DNA from: Actinomycetes bacterium
GTDB taxonomy: Bacteria; Actinomycetota; Acidimicrobiia; Acidimicrobiales; Acidimicrobiaceae
Length of the DNA stretch: 5,086 bases
Reading direction: 5' to 3'
Assembly: GCA_021823385.1 (NCBI GenBank)
Contig: JAKAOC010000220.1
Location: forward strand, 1-5,086
Shown piece by piece: positions 1 through 5,086 of this stretch; the first letter of the stretch is position 1; every line of letters begins with the position of its first letter. The position numbers and the translations under genes were made by a program. The notes under the pieces were generated by a model that was given only the letters and a program-made list of their open reading frames with translations, made no database searches and was not told where the DNA came from.

Positions 1-75
1 GTCGTGCCCTGCGGCCTGCAGATCCTCGGCGATGAAGGAGCCGACGCTCCCGGCTCCCGCGATTACCACCTTCAC
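1..75 (-). CDS. TrkA/RCK-type potassium uptake regulator, CeoC-like (partial, N-terminal 25 residues)
   Basis: Only the first 25 codons lie in the window; the gene continues past the left edge. The start is a GTG at 75-73, and the reading begins MKVVIAGAGSVGSFIAEDLQ, a beta strand followed by the dinucleotide-binding glycine motif GAGSVG (residues 7-12). This is the opening of a Rossmann-fold RCK N domain. The start overlaps the stop of the upstream RCK gene in a GTGA tetranucleotide (75-72), and an AAGGAG Shine-Dalgarno sits 8 nt upstream, so coupled translation is likely. From family knowledge, tandem RCK proteins of this kind (CeoB then CeoC in mycobacteria) form the NAD(H)/ATP-sensing cytosolic part of Trk-type K+ uptake. 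The second member typically begins MKV-x-x-AGAG, as here. The assignment to RCK is strong; the exact CeoC orthology is inferred from order and N-terminus only. Confidence 0.85.
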   Translation of the reverse strand, partial: MKVVIAGAGSVGSFIAEDLQAAGHD

Positions 76-734
76 TGCTTTTTCTCCTTGCCCCCGAGTG
101 CGATTTCCAGGGAGGCTATTGCCTCTCGTTCGACCATGAAGTGCATCAGGTCACCCTCCTGCGCCACGATGTCGGGCTGGAAGAGGCGTGTTGAGGTGCC
201 TCGCGTCAGAAGCACCGGCTTCACTCCCGCGATCTCCTCCAGCTTGCCGAGTCGCTTACCAAGCAGATGCGGCGGAACGCCCTTTTCGACAAGGACCACG
301 TTGCCGTTGGGGTCGGTCCAGTCGGGCTGGCTGGCGGCGTCGAAAATGCGGCGCATGGCCTGGTCGGTAGTCCAAGTGACGGTGGCAACGGTCTGGATGC
401 CCAGGCGTCGGTAGATCTCGGCTCGGCGCGGGTCGTAGATGCGCGCTACCACTTTGGGGACCCCGTAAACCTCACGGGCGATCCGCGCGGTCAGGATGTT
501 GGAATTGTCGCCGCTTGTCACTGCCGCCAGTGCGCCGGCCGACCCAATGTCCGCAAGCTCGAGATGCTGGCGGTCGAAACCCAGTCCTGGGATGGTCCTT
601 CCGGAGAATTGCTCCCCAAGCCGACGAAAGGCGGATGCATTCTTGTCGATAATTACAACCGAATGGCCTTCGACCGAGAGGCGCGTGCCCAGCTCGGAAC
701 CCACTCGTCCGCACCCGACGACGATTATGTGCAC
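72..734 (-). CDS. trkA: TrkA/RCK-domain potassium uptake regulatory protein, CeoB-like
   Basis: A 220-residue cytosolic protein, the usual length for a single-RCK TrkA/KtrA/CeoB protein. Residues 1-135 form the RCK N (TrkA_N) Rossmann domain: glycine motif GCGRVG at 7-12, an acidic D30 ending the second strand (VVIID), and TSGDN at 73-77 before the helix that carries NILTARIA. Residues about 140-210 form RCK_C (TrkA_C), with the typical LLGKRLGKLEE and QEGDLMHFMV segments. Such proteins bind NAD(H) or ATP and gate the membrane subunit of Trk/Ktr K+ uptake; no TrkH/KtrB pore subunit is in view. The GTG start at 734 is chosen because AGGTGA lies 6 nt upstream and the glycine motif then starts at residue 7, as in the family. 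The gene overlaps the next RCK gene by 4 nt and is divergent from the KimA-like permease. It could equally be called ktrA or ceoB; the family assignment is firm. Confidence 0.93.
   Translation of the reverse strand: MHIIVVGCGRVGSELGTRLSVEGHSVVIIDKNASAFRRLGEQFSGRTIPGLGFDRQHLELADIGSAGALAAVTSGDNSNILTARIAREVYGVPKVVARIYDPRRAEIYRRLGIQTVATVTWTTDQAMRRIFDAASQPDWTDPNGNVVLVEKGVPPHLLGKRLGKLEEIAGVKPVLLTRGTSTRLFQPDIVAQEGDLMHFMVEREAIASLEIALGGKEKKQ
84..89 (-). promoter_or_regulatory. Shine-Dalgarno of the second RCK gene
   Basis: On the minus strand AAGGAG reads from 89 to 84, with 8 nt to the GTG at 75. It lies inside the last codons of the upstream RCK gene and decides the GTG start of the downstream gene, since the coupled GTGA overlap is correctly spaced from it. 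Confidence 0.75.
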
Positions 735-740
735 TTTTAA

Positions 741-746
741 TCACCT
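741..746 (-). promoter_or_regulatory. Shine-Dalgarno of the trkA-like gene
   Basis: AGGTGA on the minus strand (746 to 741), with a 6-nt A/T-rich spacer before the GTG at 734. It supports the GTG start and rules out a need for any further upstream start. Confidence 0.7.
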
Positions 747-801
747 GGTTTCATCGTCGCCCGGAGGTCGGCCGCCTCAGATCGGCCGGGCGCGCAGCCT
801 T

Positions 802-821
802 CCAATGGGAAAGCCCATTGG
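802..821. repeat. Perfect 8+8 bp inverted repeat in the divergent promoter region (operator candidate)
   Basis: CCAATGGG at 802-809 and CCCATTGG at 814-821 are perfect reverse complements separated by AAAG. Bases 801 and 822 do not pair, so the arms are exactly 8 bp. It ends 9 bp before the TATAGT hexamer at 831, i.e. over the expected -35 region of a rightward promoter. It also lies about 68 bp upstream of the leftward trkA-like start. Either a dimeric repressor/activator operator, or, if transcribed in the leftward leader, an RNA hairpin with a 4-nt loop. No T-run follows on either strand, so an intrinsic terminator is unlikely. Which regulator would bind is unknown. Confidence 0.5.
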
Positions 822-830
822 TACCGTCGA

Positions 831-836
831 TATAGT
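831..836 (+). promoter_or_regulatory. Candidate -10 element for the KimA-like permease gene
   Basis: TATAGT matches the TATAAT consensus at five of six positions and fits the actinobacterial TANNNT pattern. It would place the transcript start near 843, giving a leader of about 30 nt that carries the GGAGG ribosome site. No good -35 lies 16-18 bp upstream; that stretch is occupied by the inverted repeat 802-821. On the opposite strand TACACT (839-834) also fits TANNNT and overlaps this site, so a back-to-back divergent promoter is possible but weaker. Confidence 0.4.
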
Positions 837-857
837 GTAGGTTTTGCAACTGATAGC

Positions 858-862
858 GGAGG
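858..862 (+). promoter_or_regulatory. Shine-Dalgarno deciding the TTG start of the permease gene
   Basis: GGAGG at 858-862 is 9 nt from the TTG at 872. It is the strongest ribosome site near the start of this gene and is the main reason for preferring TTG 872 over the in-frame ATG at 989 (residue 40). Confidence 0.7.
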
Positions 863-871
863 CCGTTTACC

Positions 872-3289
872 TTGAGCGACAGCGCTGCCGAGAATGACGC
901 AGCCGTAGGCCATGACGAGGGGGGCACCAGGGTGGACGGCGCTGCGAGATTCAGTGGCGCCAAGGGCCAGGGTGCTCGCCCTGAGACGATGGCGCCCTTA
1001 GGCTCCTACGACCTTCCCGAGACGCGCTCCTATCGCCTCAAGAACTCCCTTTTGGGAAAGCCGCTCGTCAATGAGCAGATGAAGGGGGAACGCCTCGGCA
1101 AGCCAACAGCGCTGGCCGTGCTCTCCTCTGACGTCATCTCCTCCAGTGCCTACGCCACGGAGCAGATCCTGACCGTCCTGATACCGGTTGTGGGCCTGGC
1201 GGCCTTCTCGCTTGTGCTCCCGGTCAGCGTCCTCATCCTGGTCATCCTGGCCGCGGTTACGGCGTCCTATTTCCAGGTCGTCAAGGCCTACCCACGTGCC
1301 GGCGGCGCCTACGTGGTGGCGCGGGACAACTTCGGGCCCAAGATTGCGCAGATCGCGGCCGTGGCGATCATGATCGACTACACGGTGACGGTGGCTATTT
1401 CGGTGGCGGCGGGAGTCGACGCCATTACTTCGGCAGTCCCCGCCCTCGCCCGCTACAACCTTTACCTGTCGATCGTCTTCGTGCTGCTGCTTGCCTACGG
1501 CAACCTTCGAGGGGTGCGCGAAGCGGGGCGCATCTTCGCCTTTCCCGCGTACTTCTTCATGGCCAACATGGCCGTCATGCTGGGTTTTGGCGTCTACCGG
1601 GCCATGACCCATCAGCTTCACTACCTTCCATCGCACGTCCACGGGGCCCTGACCGTGGGCCACGCCGGTTCCGGACTGCTCCTAGGGGCTTCTCTCTTCA
1701 TCTTCCTGCAGGCCTTTGCGAATGGCGGCACGGCCCTGACCGGTATAGAGGCGGTCTCCACCGGAATATCGATCTTCAGGACCCCCCAGTGGAAGAATGC
1801 GCGCATCGTCCTGGTGGTGATGGCCACAATTCTTGGCATCCTCTTCTTCGGACTCTCGTTCCTGGCCTCCCACATCCACCCAATTCCCCGCGTAAGCGGA
1901 ACGCCGACCGTGATCTCCATGATCGCCCAGACCGTCTACGGGGGGAGCCTTCTCGGGAAGGTGGCCTACTACCTCCTGCAGACCTCCACGTACTTCATCC
2001 TCATCTTTGCCGCCAACACCAGCTTCAACGGTTTCCCCTTCCTGGTCTCCTTCGCGGCCGAGGACTCCTTCCTCCCCCGTCAGCTCGCCCGGCGCGGGCA
2101 TCGCCTGGCACTCTCCAATGGCATCATCCTTCTTACGGTGGTGTCGGAGCTGATCCTGATCGCCACGCGCGCAAGCGTCTCCGCCCTGGTGGCCCTGTAC
2201 GCCATCGGCGTCTTCACCGGCTTCACCATGGCCAGCGGTGGCATGTTGAAGCACCACTTGAAGCTGCGCGAGCCCGGCTACCGCCGCGGGTTTGCCGTCA
2301 ACCTGCTTGCCACCATCCTTTCCGCAATCGTTGTCGTCGTGTTCCTGGTGACAAAATTCAAGGAGGGCGCCTGGGCCGTGCTGGCCGCCGGCATACCGCT
2401 CGTCTTCCTTTTTATACGCCTGAATCGCCGCTATGTCGCCGAGGAGGTCCAGCTCGAGCAAGGCGTGGCCGTGGCCTGCGAAGCGCCGGTTTTGCGCAAA
2501 CACAAGGTGATTCTCTTCGTAGAGAATCTGGACCTGGCTACCGCACGTGCCATTCAATATGCGCGCACACTTACTCCTGACGAGATAAGGGCGGTGCACA
2601 TAGAGATCGACACGAAGGAGGCACGAACCCTCGAGCAGGAGTGGTCGAGGCTGGGCGTGAGCCATCTCGACCTGGAGGTGGTCGAGTGTGCCGACCGGCG
2701 GATCCGCCGGTCGGCGCTCGATGTGGTCGCCGAGGCGGCGCTTCCCGGTGATTCCGAGGTCACGGTACTTTTGCCGAGGCGTGTCTATCCAGGATTCATG
2801 CAGCGGATTCTGCACGATCGTACGGCTGACGCCTTGGCGAAGGTGCTTTCTCAGATTCCCCACGTGAACGCCACGATCATTCCCTTCGAAGTCGTGATCG
2901 GAGGAACCGACAAGGTCATTTTCGACTACCGTCCCAAGCCCTCCGGGGAGAAGGAGCAGTCGATCTCGGCCCATGAGACCGAGGCGTTCGGAGCACGCCT
3001 TCTCGAGGGCACCATGGCGATTGGAGACGTGGTCTATCGACGCCGTGCCAAGGTGGCGGGGCGCGTCCGGTCGGTAAGGGTGCAGCCAATGGACTCGGTA
3101 CCGTCATTGGCAGTGCGCCTCGAAGATGGCACCGGGGCCATCCTGCTCGTCTTCGCGGGCAAGCGCCAGGTGCCGGGCATCGAGCCAGGTAGGCGGATGA
3201 CCGCCGAGGGGACTGTCGGCGAGATCGAGGGCCACATCGCCATCATGAACCCGACGTACGAATTCGCACCTGTCGAGGTGGAAGACTAG
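872..3289 (+). CDS. kimA: KimA-like APC-superfamily potassium importer with USP-like domain and fused C-terminal OB-fold
   Basis: An 805-residue membrane protein, clearly longer than Bacillus KimA (about 607). Residues 1-53 are a polar, probably disordered extension. Residues about 79-517 hold roughly 12 membrane helices of the APC (LeuT-like) fold. Residues about 540-676 are a universal-stress-type cytosolic domain, 677-704 a linker, and about 705-800 an OB-fold. K+-site residues known from KimA have counterparts here: D87 in LSSD, Y94 in SSAYATEQ, D169/Y170/T173/S177 in IDYTVTVAIS, T290 in TALTGIE and Y443 in LYAIGVF. The family imports K+ driven by protons and is inhibited by c-di-AMP; that this protein does so is inferred. 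The OB segment (AGRVRSV, LEDGTGAILLVF, GKRQVPGIEPG, MNPTYEF) resembles small stand-alone OB proteins encoded near ceoBC in other actinobacteria. The start is TTG with GGAGG 9 nt upstream. A generic label would be amino-acid permease; the substrate match to KimA is more specific. Confidence 0.88.
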   Translation: MSDSAAENDAAVGHDEGGTRVDGAARFSGAKGQGARPETMAPLGSYDLPETRSYRLKNSLLGKPLVNEQMKGERLGKPTALAVLSSDVISSSAYATEQILTVLIPVVGLAAFSLVLPVSVLILVILAAVTASYFQVVKAYPRAGGAYVVARDNFGPKIAQIAAVAIMIDYTVTVAISVAAGVDAITSAVPALARYNLYLSIVFVLLLAYGNLRGVREAGRIFAFPAYFFMANMAVMLGFGVYRAMTHQLHYLPSHVHGALTVGHAGSGLLLGASLFIFLQAFANGGTALTGIEAVSTGISIFRTPQWKNARIVLVVMATILGILFFGLSFLASHIHPIPRVSGTPTVISMIAQTVYGGSLLGKVAYYLLQTSTYFILIFAANTSFNGFPFLVSFAAEDSFLPRQLARRGHRLALSNGIILLTVVSELILIATRASVSALVALYAIGVFTGFTMASGGMLKHHLKLREPGYRRGFAVNLLATILSAIVVVVFLVTKFKEGAWAVLAAGIPLVFLFIRLNRRYVAEEVQLEQGVAVACEAPVLRKHKVILFVENLDLATARAIQYARTLTPDEIRAVHIEIDTKEARTLEQEWSRLGVSHLDLEVVECADRRIRRSALDVVAEAALPGDSEVTVLLPRRVYPGFMQRILHDRTADALAKVLSQIPHVNATIIPFEVVIGGTDKVIFDYRPKPSGEKEQSISAHETEAFGARLLEGTMAIGDVVYRRRAKVAGRVRSVRVQPMDSVPSLAVRLEDGTGAILLVFAGKRQVPGIEPGRRMTAEGTVGEIEGHIAIMNPTYEFAPVEVED
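2690..2715. repeat. Perfect 26-bp palindrome inside the permease gene
   Basis: The 26 bases are exactly self-complementary about a central GGATCC (left half GCCGACCGGCGGA). Pairing fails at 2689/2716. They encode ADRRIRRSA (residues 607-615) in the USP-like domain, in frame and without disrupting the family-like sequence. As RNA it could fold into a GC-rich hairpin of about 11 pairs with a 4-nt loop. No T-run follows, so it does not look like an intrinsic terminator. Confidence 0.85.
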
Positions 3290-3306
3290 CGCGGCTTCGC
3301 GGCGCT
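3288..3306 (+). terminator. Weak hairpin at the permease stop codon
   Basis: AGCGC (3288-3292) pairs with GCGCT (3302-3306), with a further GC/GC pair around a TTC loop and a G-G mismatch between. It begins in the TAG stop and is not followed by a T-run. It could act as a weak or factor-assisted terminator, or simply be GC-rich chance pairing. Confidence 0.2.
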
Positions 3307-3383
3307 GCACTTGGACTGGGAATTTCCGCCCGGCACGCAAGGCGGCGGCCGTGTGCCCGTATGTTTGTTAGGGCAGAAAGGGT

Positions 3384-3406
3384 CCGCGCCCGCAGCCGGG
3401 CAGCGG
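3384..3406. repeat. Bulged GC-rich inverted repeat upstream of topA
   Basis: CCGC-GCCCG (3384-3392) pairs with CGGGC-A-GCGG (3397-3406) around a CAGC loop: nine pairs with one bulged A at 3402. It ends 17 bp before the topA ATG. It may be a terminator for the permease transcript lacking a good T-run (AATAGTTT follows), a topA leader hairpin, or a protein-binding site. The rest of the spacer 3307-3383 shows only short, weak symmetry. Confidence 0.35.
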
Positions 3407-3408
3407 AA

Positions 3409-3414
3409 TAGTTT
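3409..3414 (+). promoter_or_regulatory. Candidate -10 element for topA, possibly leaderless
   Basis: TAGTTT fits the actinobacterial TANNNT pattern and lies 9 nt before the topA ATG, so transcription could start at or within a few bases of the ATG. This agrees with the lack of any recognisable Shine-Dalgarno before the ATG. There is no clear -35. The alternative TATGTT at 3360-3365 would give a leader of about 50 nt containing the hairpin at 3384-3406. Confidence 0.25.
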
Positions 3415-3423
3415 GGGCAACAG

Positions 3424-5086
3424 ATGGCGAAACCACTTGTCATAGTCGAGTCACCGGCCAAGGCGAAGACGATCTCCAAATTCCTGGGCCCCGGTTATCT
3501 GGTGGAGTCCTCGATCGGGCACATTCGGGACCTGCCAACAAGCGCCTCGGAGATACCGGCCGCTCTGAAGAAGGAGAAGTGGGCCCGGCTTGGCGTCGAC
3601 GTGGAGAACGGCTTCAAGCCGCTCTACGTGGTGAGTGACAAAAAGCGCGCTCAGGTCAAACGGCTGAAGGACTTGGTGGGCCAGGCGAGCGAGCTCTATT
3701 TGGCGACAGACGAGGATCGCGAAGGCGAGTCCATCGCGTGGCACCTGACGCAGGTGCTGGCGCCGCGGGTGCCTGTGCGCCGCATGGTCTTCCATGAGAT
3801 CACCGAGTCGGCCATCAACGAGGCCATCGAACACACCCGCTCCATTGACACCGACCTTGTCAGTGCCCAGGAAGCGCGCCGCATCCTCGACCGCCTCTAT
3901 GGGTACGAGGTCTCTCCGGTGCTTTGGAAGAAGGTCAAGCCGGCGCTATCCGCCGGACGTGTGCAGAGCGTCGCCACGCGAATTCTCGTGCAGCGCGAAC
4001 GCGAGCGCATGAGTTTTACCAGCGCATCGTATTGCTCAGTCAGGGTGGCGGGAGCCAAGCAGGGATCGTCGTTCGAGGCGACGCTGACGGCATTGGACTC
4101 GGCCCGTGTGGCGGTCGGCCGCGACTTCGCCTCCGATGGACACCTCGACCCGGCAAGGCTGAAGAGCGCGAGCTTAATCGTTCTGGACGAGCGCTCGGCG
4201 CAGTCGGTCGCCGACGATTTGCGGCCCCGCTCCCTCGTTGTCGACGCTGTGGAGTCCAAGCCGTATCGCCGCTCGCCCGCCCCGCCTTTTAGGACTTCGA
4301 CCCTGCAGCAGGAGGCCGGGCGCAAGCTTCGCTTCTCATCCAAGCGGACCATGGCCGCGGCTCAGCGCCTCTACGAAGCCGGCCACATCACCTATATGAG
4401 GACCGACTCGACTTATCTTGCCGAGGCGGCAATCGCCCAAGCCCGATCCATCATTTCGCACACCTTTGGGCCTGAGTTCATGCCCAAAGGGGCACGCAAC
4501 TATCGCAACTCCGTAAAGAACGCCCAGGAAGCGCATGAGGCCATTCGGCCCGCCGGCGACCGCTGGGCCAACCCGGCGGAAATCGCCCGTGTGGTCGGCT
4601 CCGACGAACTCAAACTGTACGACCTGATCTGGAAGCGGACCATTGCCTCCCAGATGACGGACGCCACCGGAACCTCGGTGACCGTCCGCTTCTCAGCCCC
4701 GCTTGGCTTGGGCGGCCCGGTCGGAAGCCCCGAGGGGACGGTACTCAATCCGGCAACCGCCTACCTCGCTGCCTCCGGCACCACCATCGCCCACCCTGGA
4801 TTTCTTCGCGTCTATGTTGAGGACTTCGACGACGGGGACGATGCCGGGGACGAGAGGGAGGCCATTCTCCCCGCCTTTACCGAGGGTGAGAGCGTGCCGG
4901 TCTCGGAGGTTCGCACCGCGAGCCACTCCACCACTCCTCCCGCCCGCTTCACCGAGGCGTCCCTGGTAAAGGCGCTTGAAGAGCTGGGGGTCGGCAGGCC
5001 GAGCACCTACGCCAGCATCATCTCCACCATCCAGGATCGCGGTTACGTTTTCAAGAGGGGAACCGCGCTGGTGCCCTCCTTTGTCG
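3424..5086 (+). CDS. topA: DNA topoisomerase I (type IA), partial at the 3' end
   Basis: 554 codons are open to the right edge, so the protein is C-terminally truncated by the window. It relaxes negative supercoils by cutting one strand through a tyrosine-DNA link. The opening VIVESPAKAKTI contains the Toprim E9. The Toprim metal motif TDEDREGE is at 95-102 (D96, D98, E100). SAGRVQS is at 176-182. The catalytic tyrosine is Y325 in ITYMRTDS, with R327 beside it. The conserved histidine is H371 in AHEAIRP, and GRPSTYA is at 524-530. All the expected motifs of domains 1-4 are present and in order. An acidic patch (DFDDGDDAGDE) lies at about 468-478. The C-terminal zinc or basic tail region is not in view. 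ATG 3424 is the only possible start, because an in-frame TAG lies at 3409; it has no clear Shine-Dalgarno. The spacer to the upstream gene is 134 bp, suggesting its own promoter. Confidence 0.97.
   Translation, partial: MAKPLVIVESPAKAKTISKFLGPGYLVESSIGHIRDLPTSASEIPAALKKEKWARLGVDVENGFKPLYVVSDKKRAQVKRLKDLVGQASELYLATDEDREGESIAWHLTQVLAPRVPVRRMVFHEITESAINEAIEHTRSIDTDLVSAQEARRILDRLYGYEVSPVLWKKVKPALSAGRVQSVATRILVQRERERMSFTSASYCSVRVAGAKQGSSFEATLTALDSARVAVGRDFASDGHLDPARLKSASLIVLDERSAQSVADDLRPRSLVVDAVESKPYRRSPAPPFRTSTLQQEAGRKLRFSSKRTMAAAQRLYEAGHITYMRTDSTYLAEAAIAQARSIISHTFGPEFMPKGARNYRNSVKNAQEAHEAIRPAGDRWANPAEIARVVGSDELKLYDLIWKRTIASQMTDATGTSVTVRFSAPLGLGGPVGSPEGTVLNPATAYLAASGTTIAHPGFLRVYVEDFDDGDDAGDEREAILPAFTEGESVPVSEVRTASHSTTPPARFTEASLVKALEELGVGRPSTYASIISTIQDRGYVFKRGTALVPSFV

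Noticed and set aside
267..740. 157-codon open frame on the plus strand opposite the trkA-like gene
   Set aside because: It has no recognisable domain and lies antisense to a well-supported RCK gene.
764..788. Short GAGG...CCTC symmetry and repeated TCGGCCG (768-774 and 782-788) in the divergent spacer
   Set aside because: Arms of only 4 bp and a 7-bp repeat of a GC-rich word are expected by chance at this composition.
1682..2974. 430-codon open frame on the minus strand inside the permease gene
   Set aside because: Its product is rich in Gly, His, Asp and Gln with no family resemblance, and it lies fully antisense to a convincing membrane-protein gene. It is a GC-rich codon shadow.
3332..3357. 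GGCAC...GTGCC inverted repeat in the kimA-topA spacer
   Set aside because: Five-bp arms around a 16-nt loop and no T-run; too weak to call a terminator.
3360..3365. TATGTT as the topA -10 element
   Set aside because: It fits TANNNT but has no -35 and would leave an ATG without a ribosome site at the end of a leader of about 50 nt. Kept only as an alternative to 3409-3414.
3897..4352. 151-codon open frame on the minus strand within topA
   Set aside because: It overlaps essential TopA motifs in the opposite strand; its Arg/Ser/Thr-rich composition is typical of a shadow frame.
4834..4853. Direct repeat GGGGACGA with 12-bp period in topA
   Set aside because: It encodes part of an acidic patch (DGDDAGDE); only two units, explained by Asp/Gly codon bias.

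Overview
The window is GC-rich and carries four genes. Two read leftward (an RCK/TrkA pair, the second cut by the left edge) and two read rightward (a KimA-type potassium permease and topA, the latter cut by the right edge). Gene content and residue-level resemblance point to the Actinomycetota. The TopA start region reads like actinobacterial topoisomerase I. The divergent arrangement of an APC-type permease and two adjacent TrkA-like proteins matches, from memory, the ceoB-ceoC / Rv2690c locus of mycobacteria. GTG and TTG starts with clear Shine-Dalgarno sequences also fit. I cannot name a genus.

Layout: 1-75 (minus) is the start of a second RCK protein (CeoC-like). 72-734 (minus) is the first RCK protein (CeoB/TrkA-like); the two overlap by 4 nt and are probably translationally coupled. 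735-871 is a 137-bp divergent control region with two Shine-Dalgarno sites, a perfect 8+8 bp inverted repeat and a TATAGT -10-like hexamer. 872-3289 (plus) is an 805-residue KimA-like permease with a universal-stress-type cytosolic domain and, unusually, an extra OB-fold domain fused at the C-terminus. 3290-3423 is a 134-bp spacer with short hairpins and a possible topA promoter. 3424-5086 (plus) is the N-terminal 554 residues of DNA topoisomerase I.

Working together: the left three genes look like a potassium homeostasis locus. The RCK pair should be the cytosolic nucleotide-sensing gate of a Trk/Ktr-type channel, or of another K+ path, and the KimA-like protein a K+ importer. In known KimA the cytosolic domain responds to c-di-AMP. 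The most notable points are the KimA-OB-fold fusion, which joins two products that in other actinobacteria are separate genes of the same neighbourhood, and a perfect 26-bp palindrome inside the permease gene. topA is a housekeeping gene and probably only a neighbour. No RNA gene, mobile element, CRISPR array or defence system is visible.
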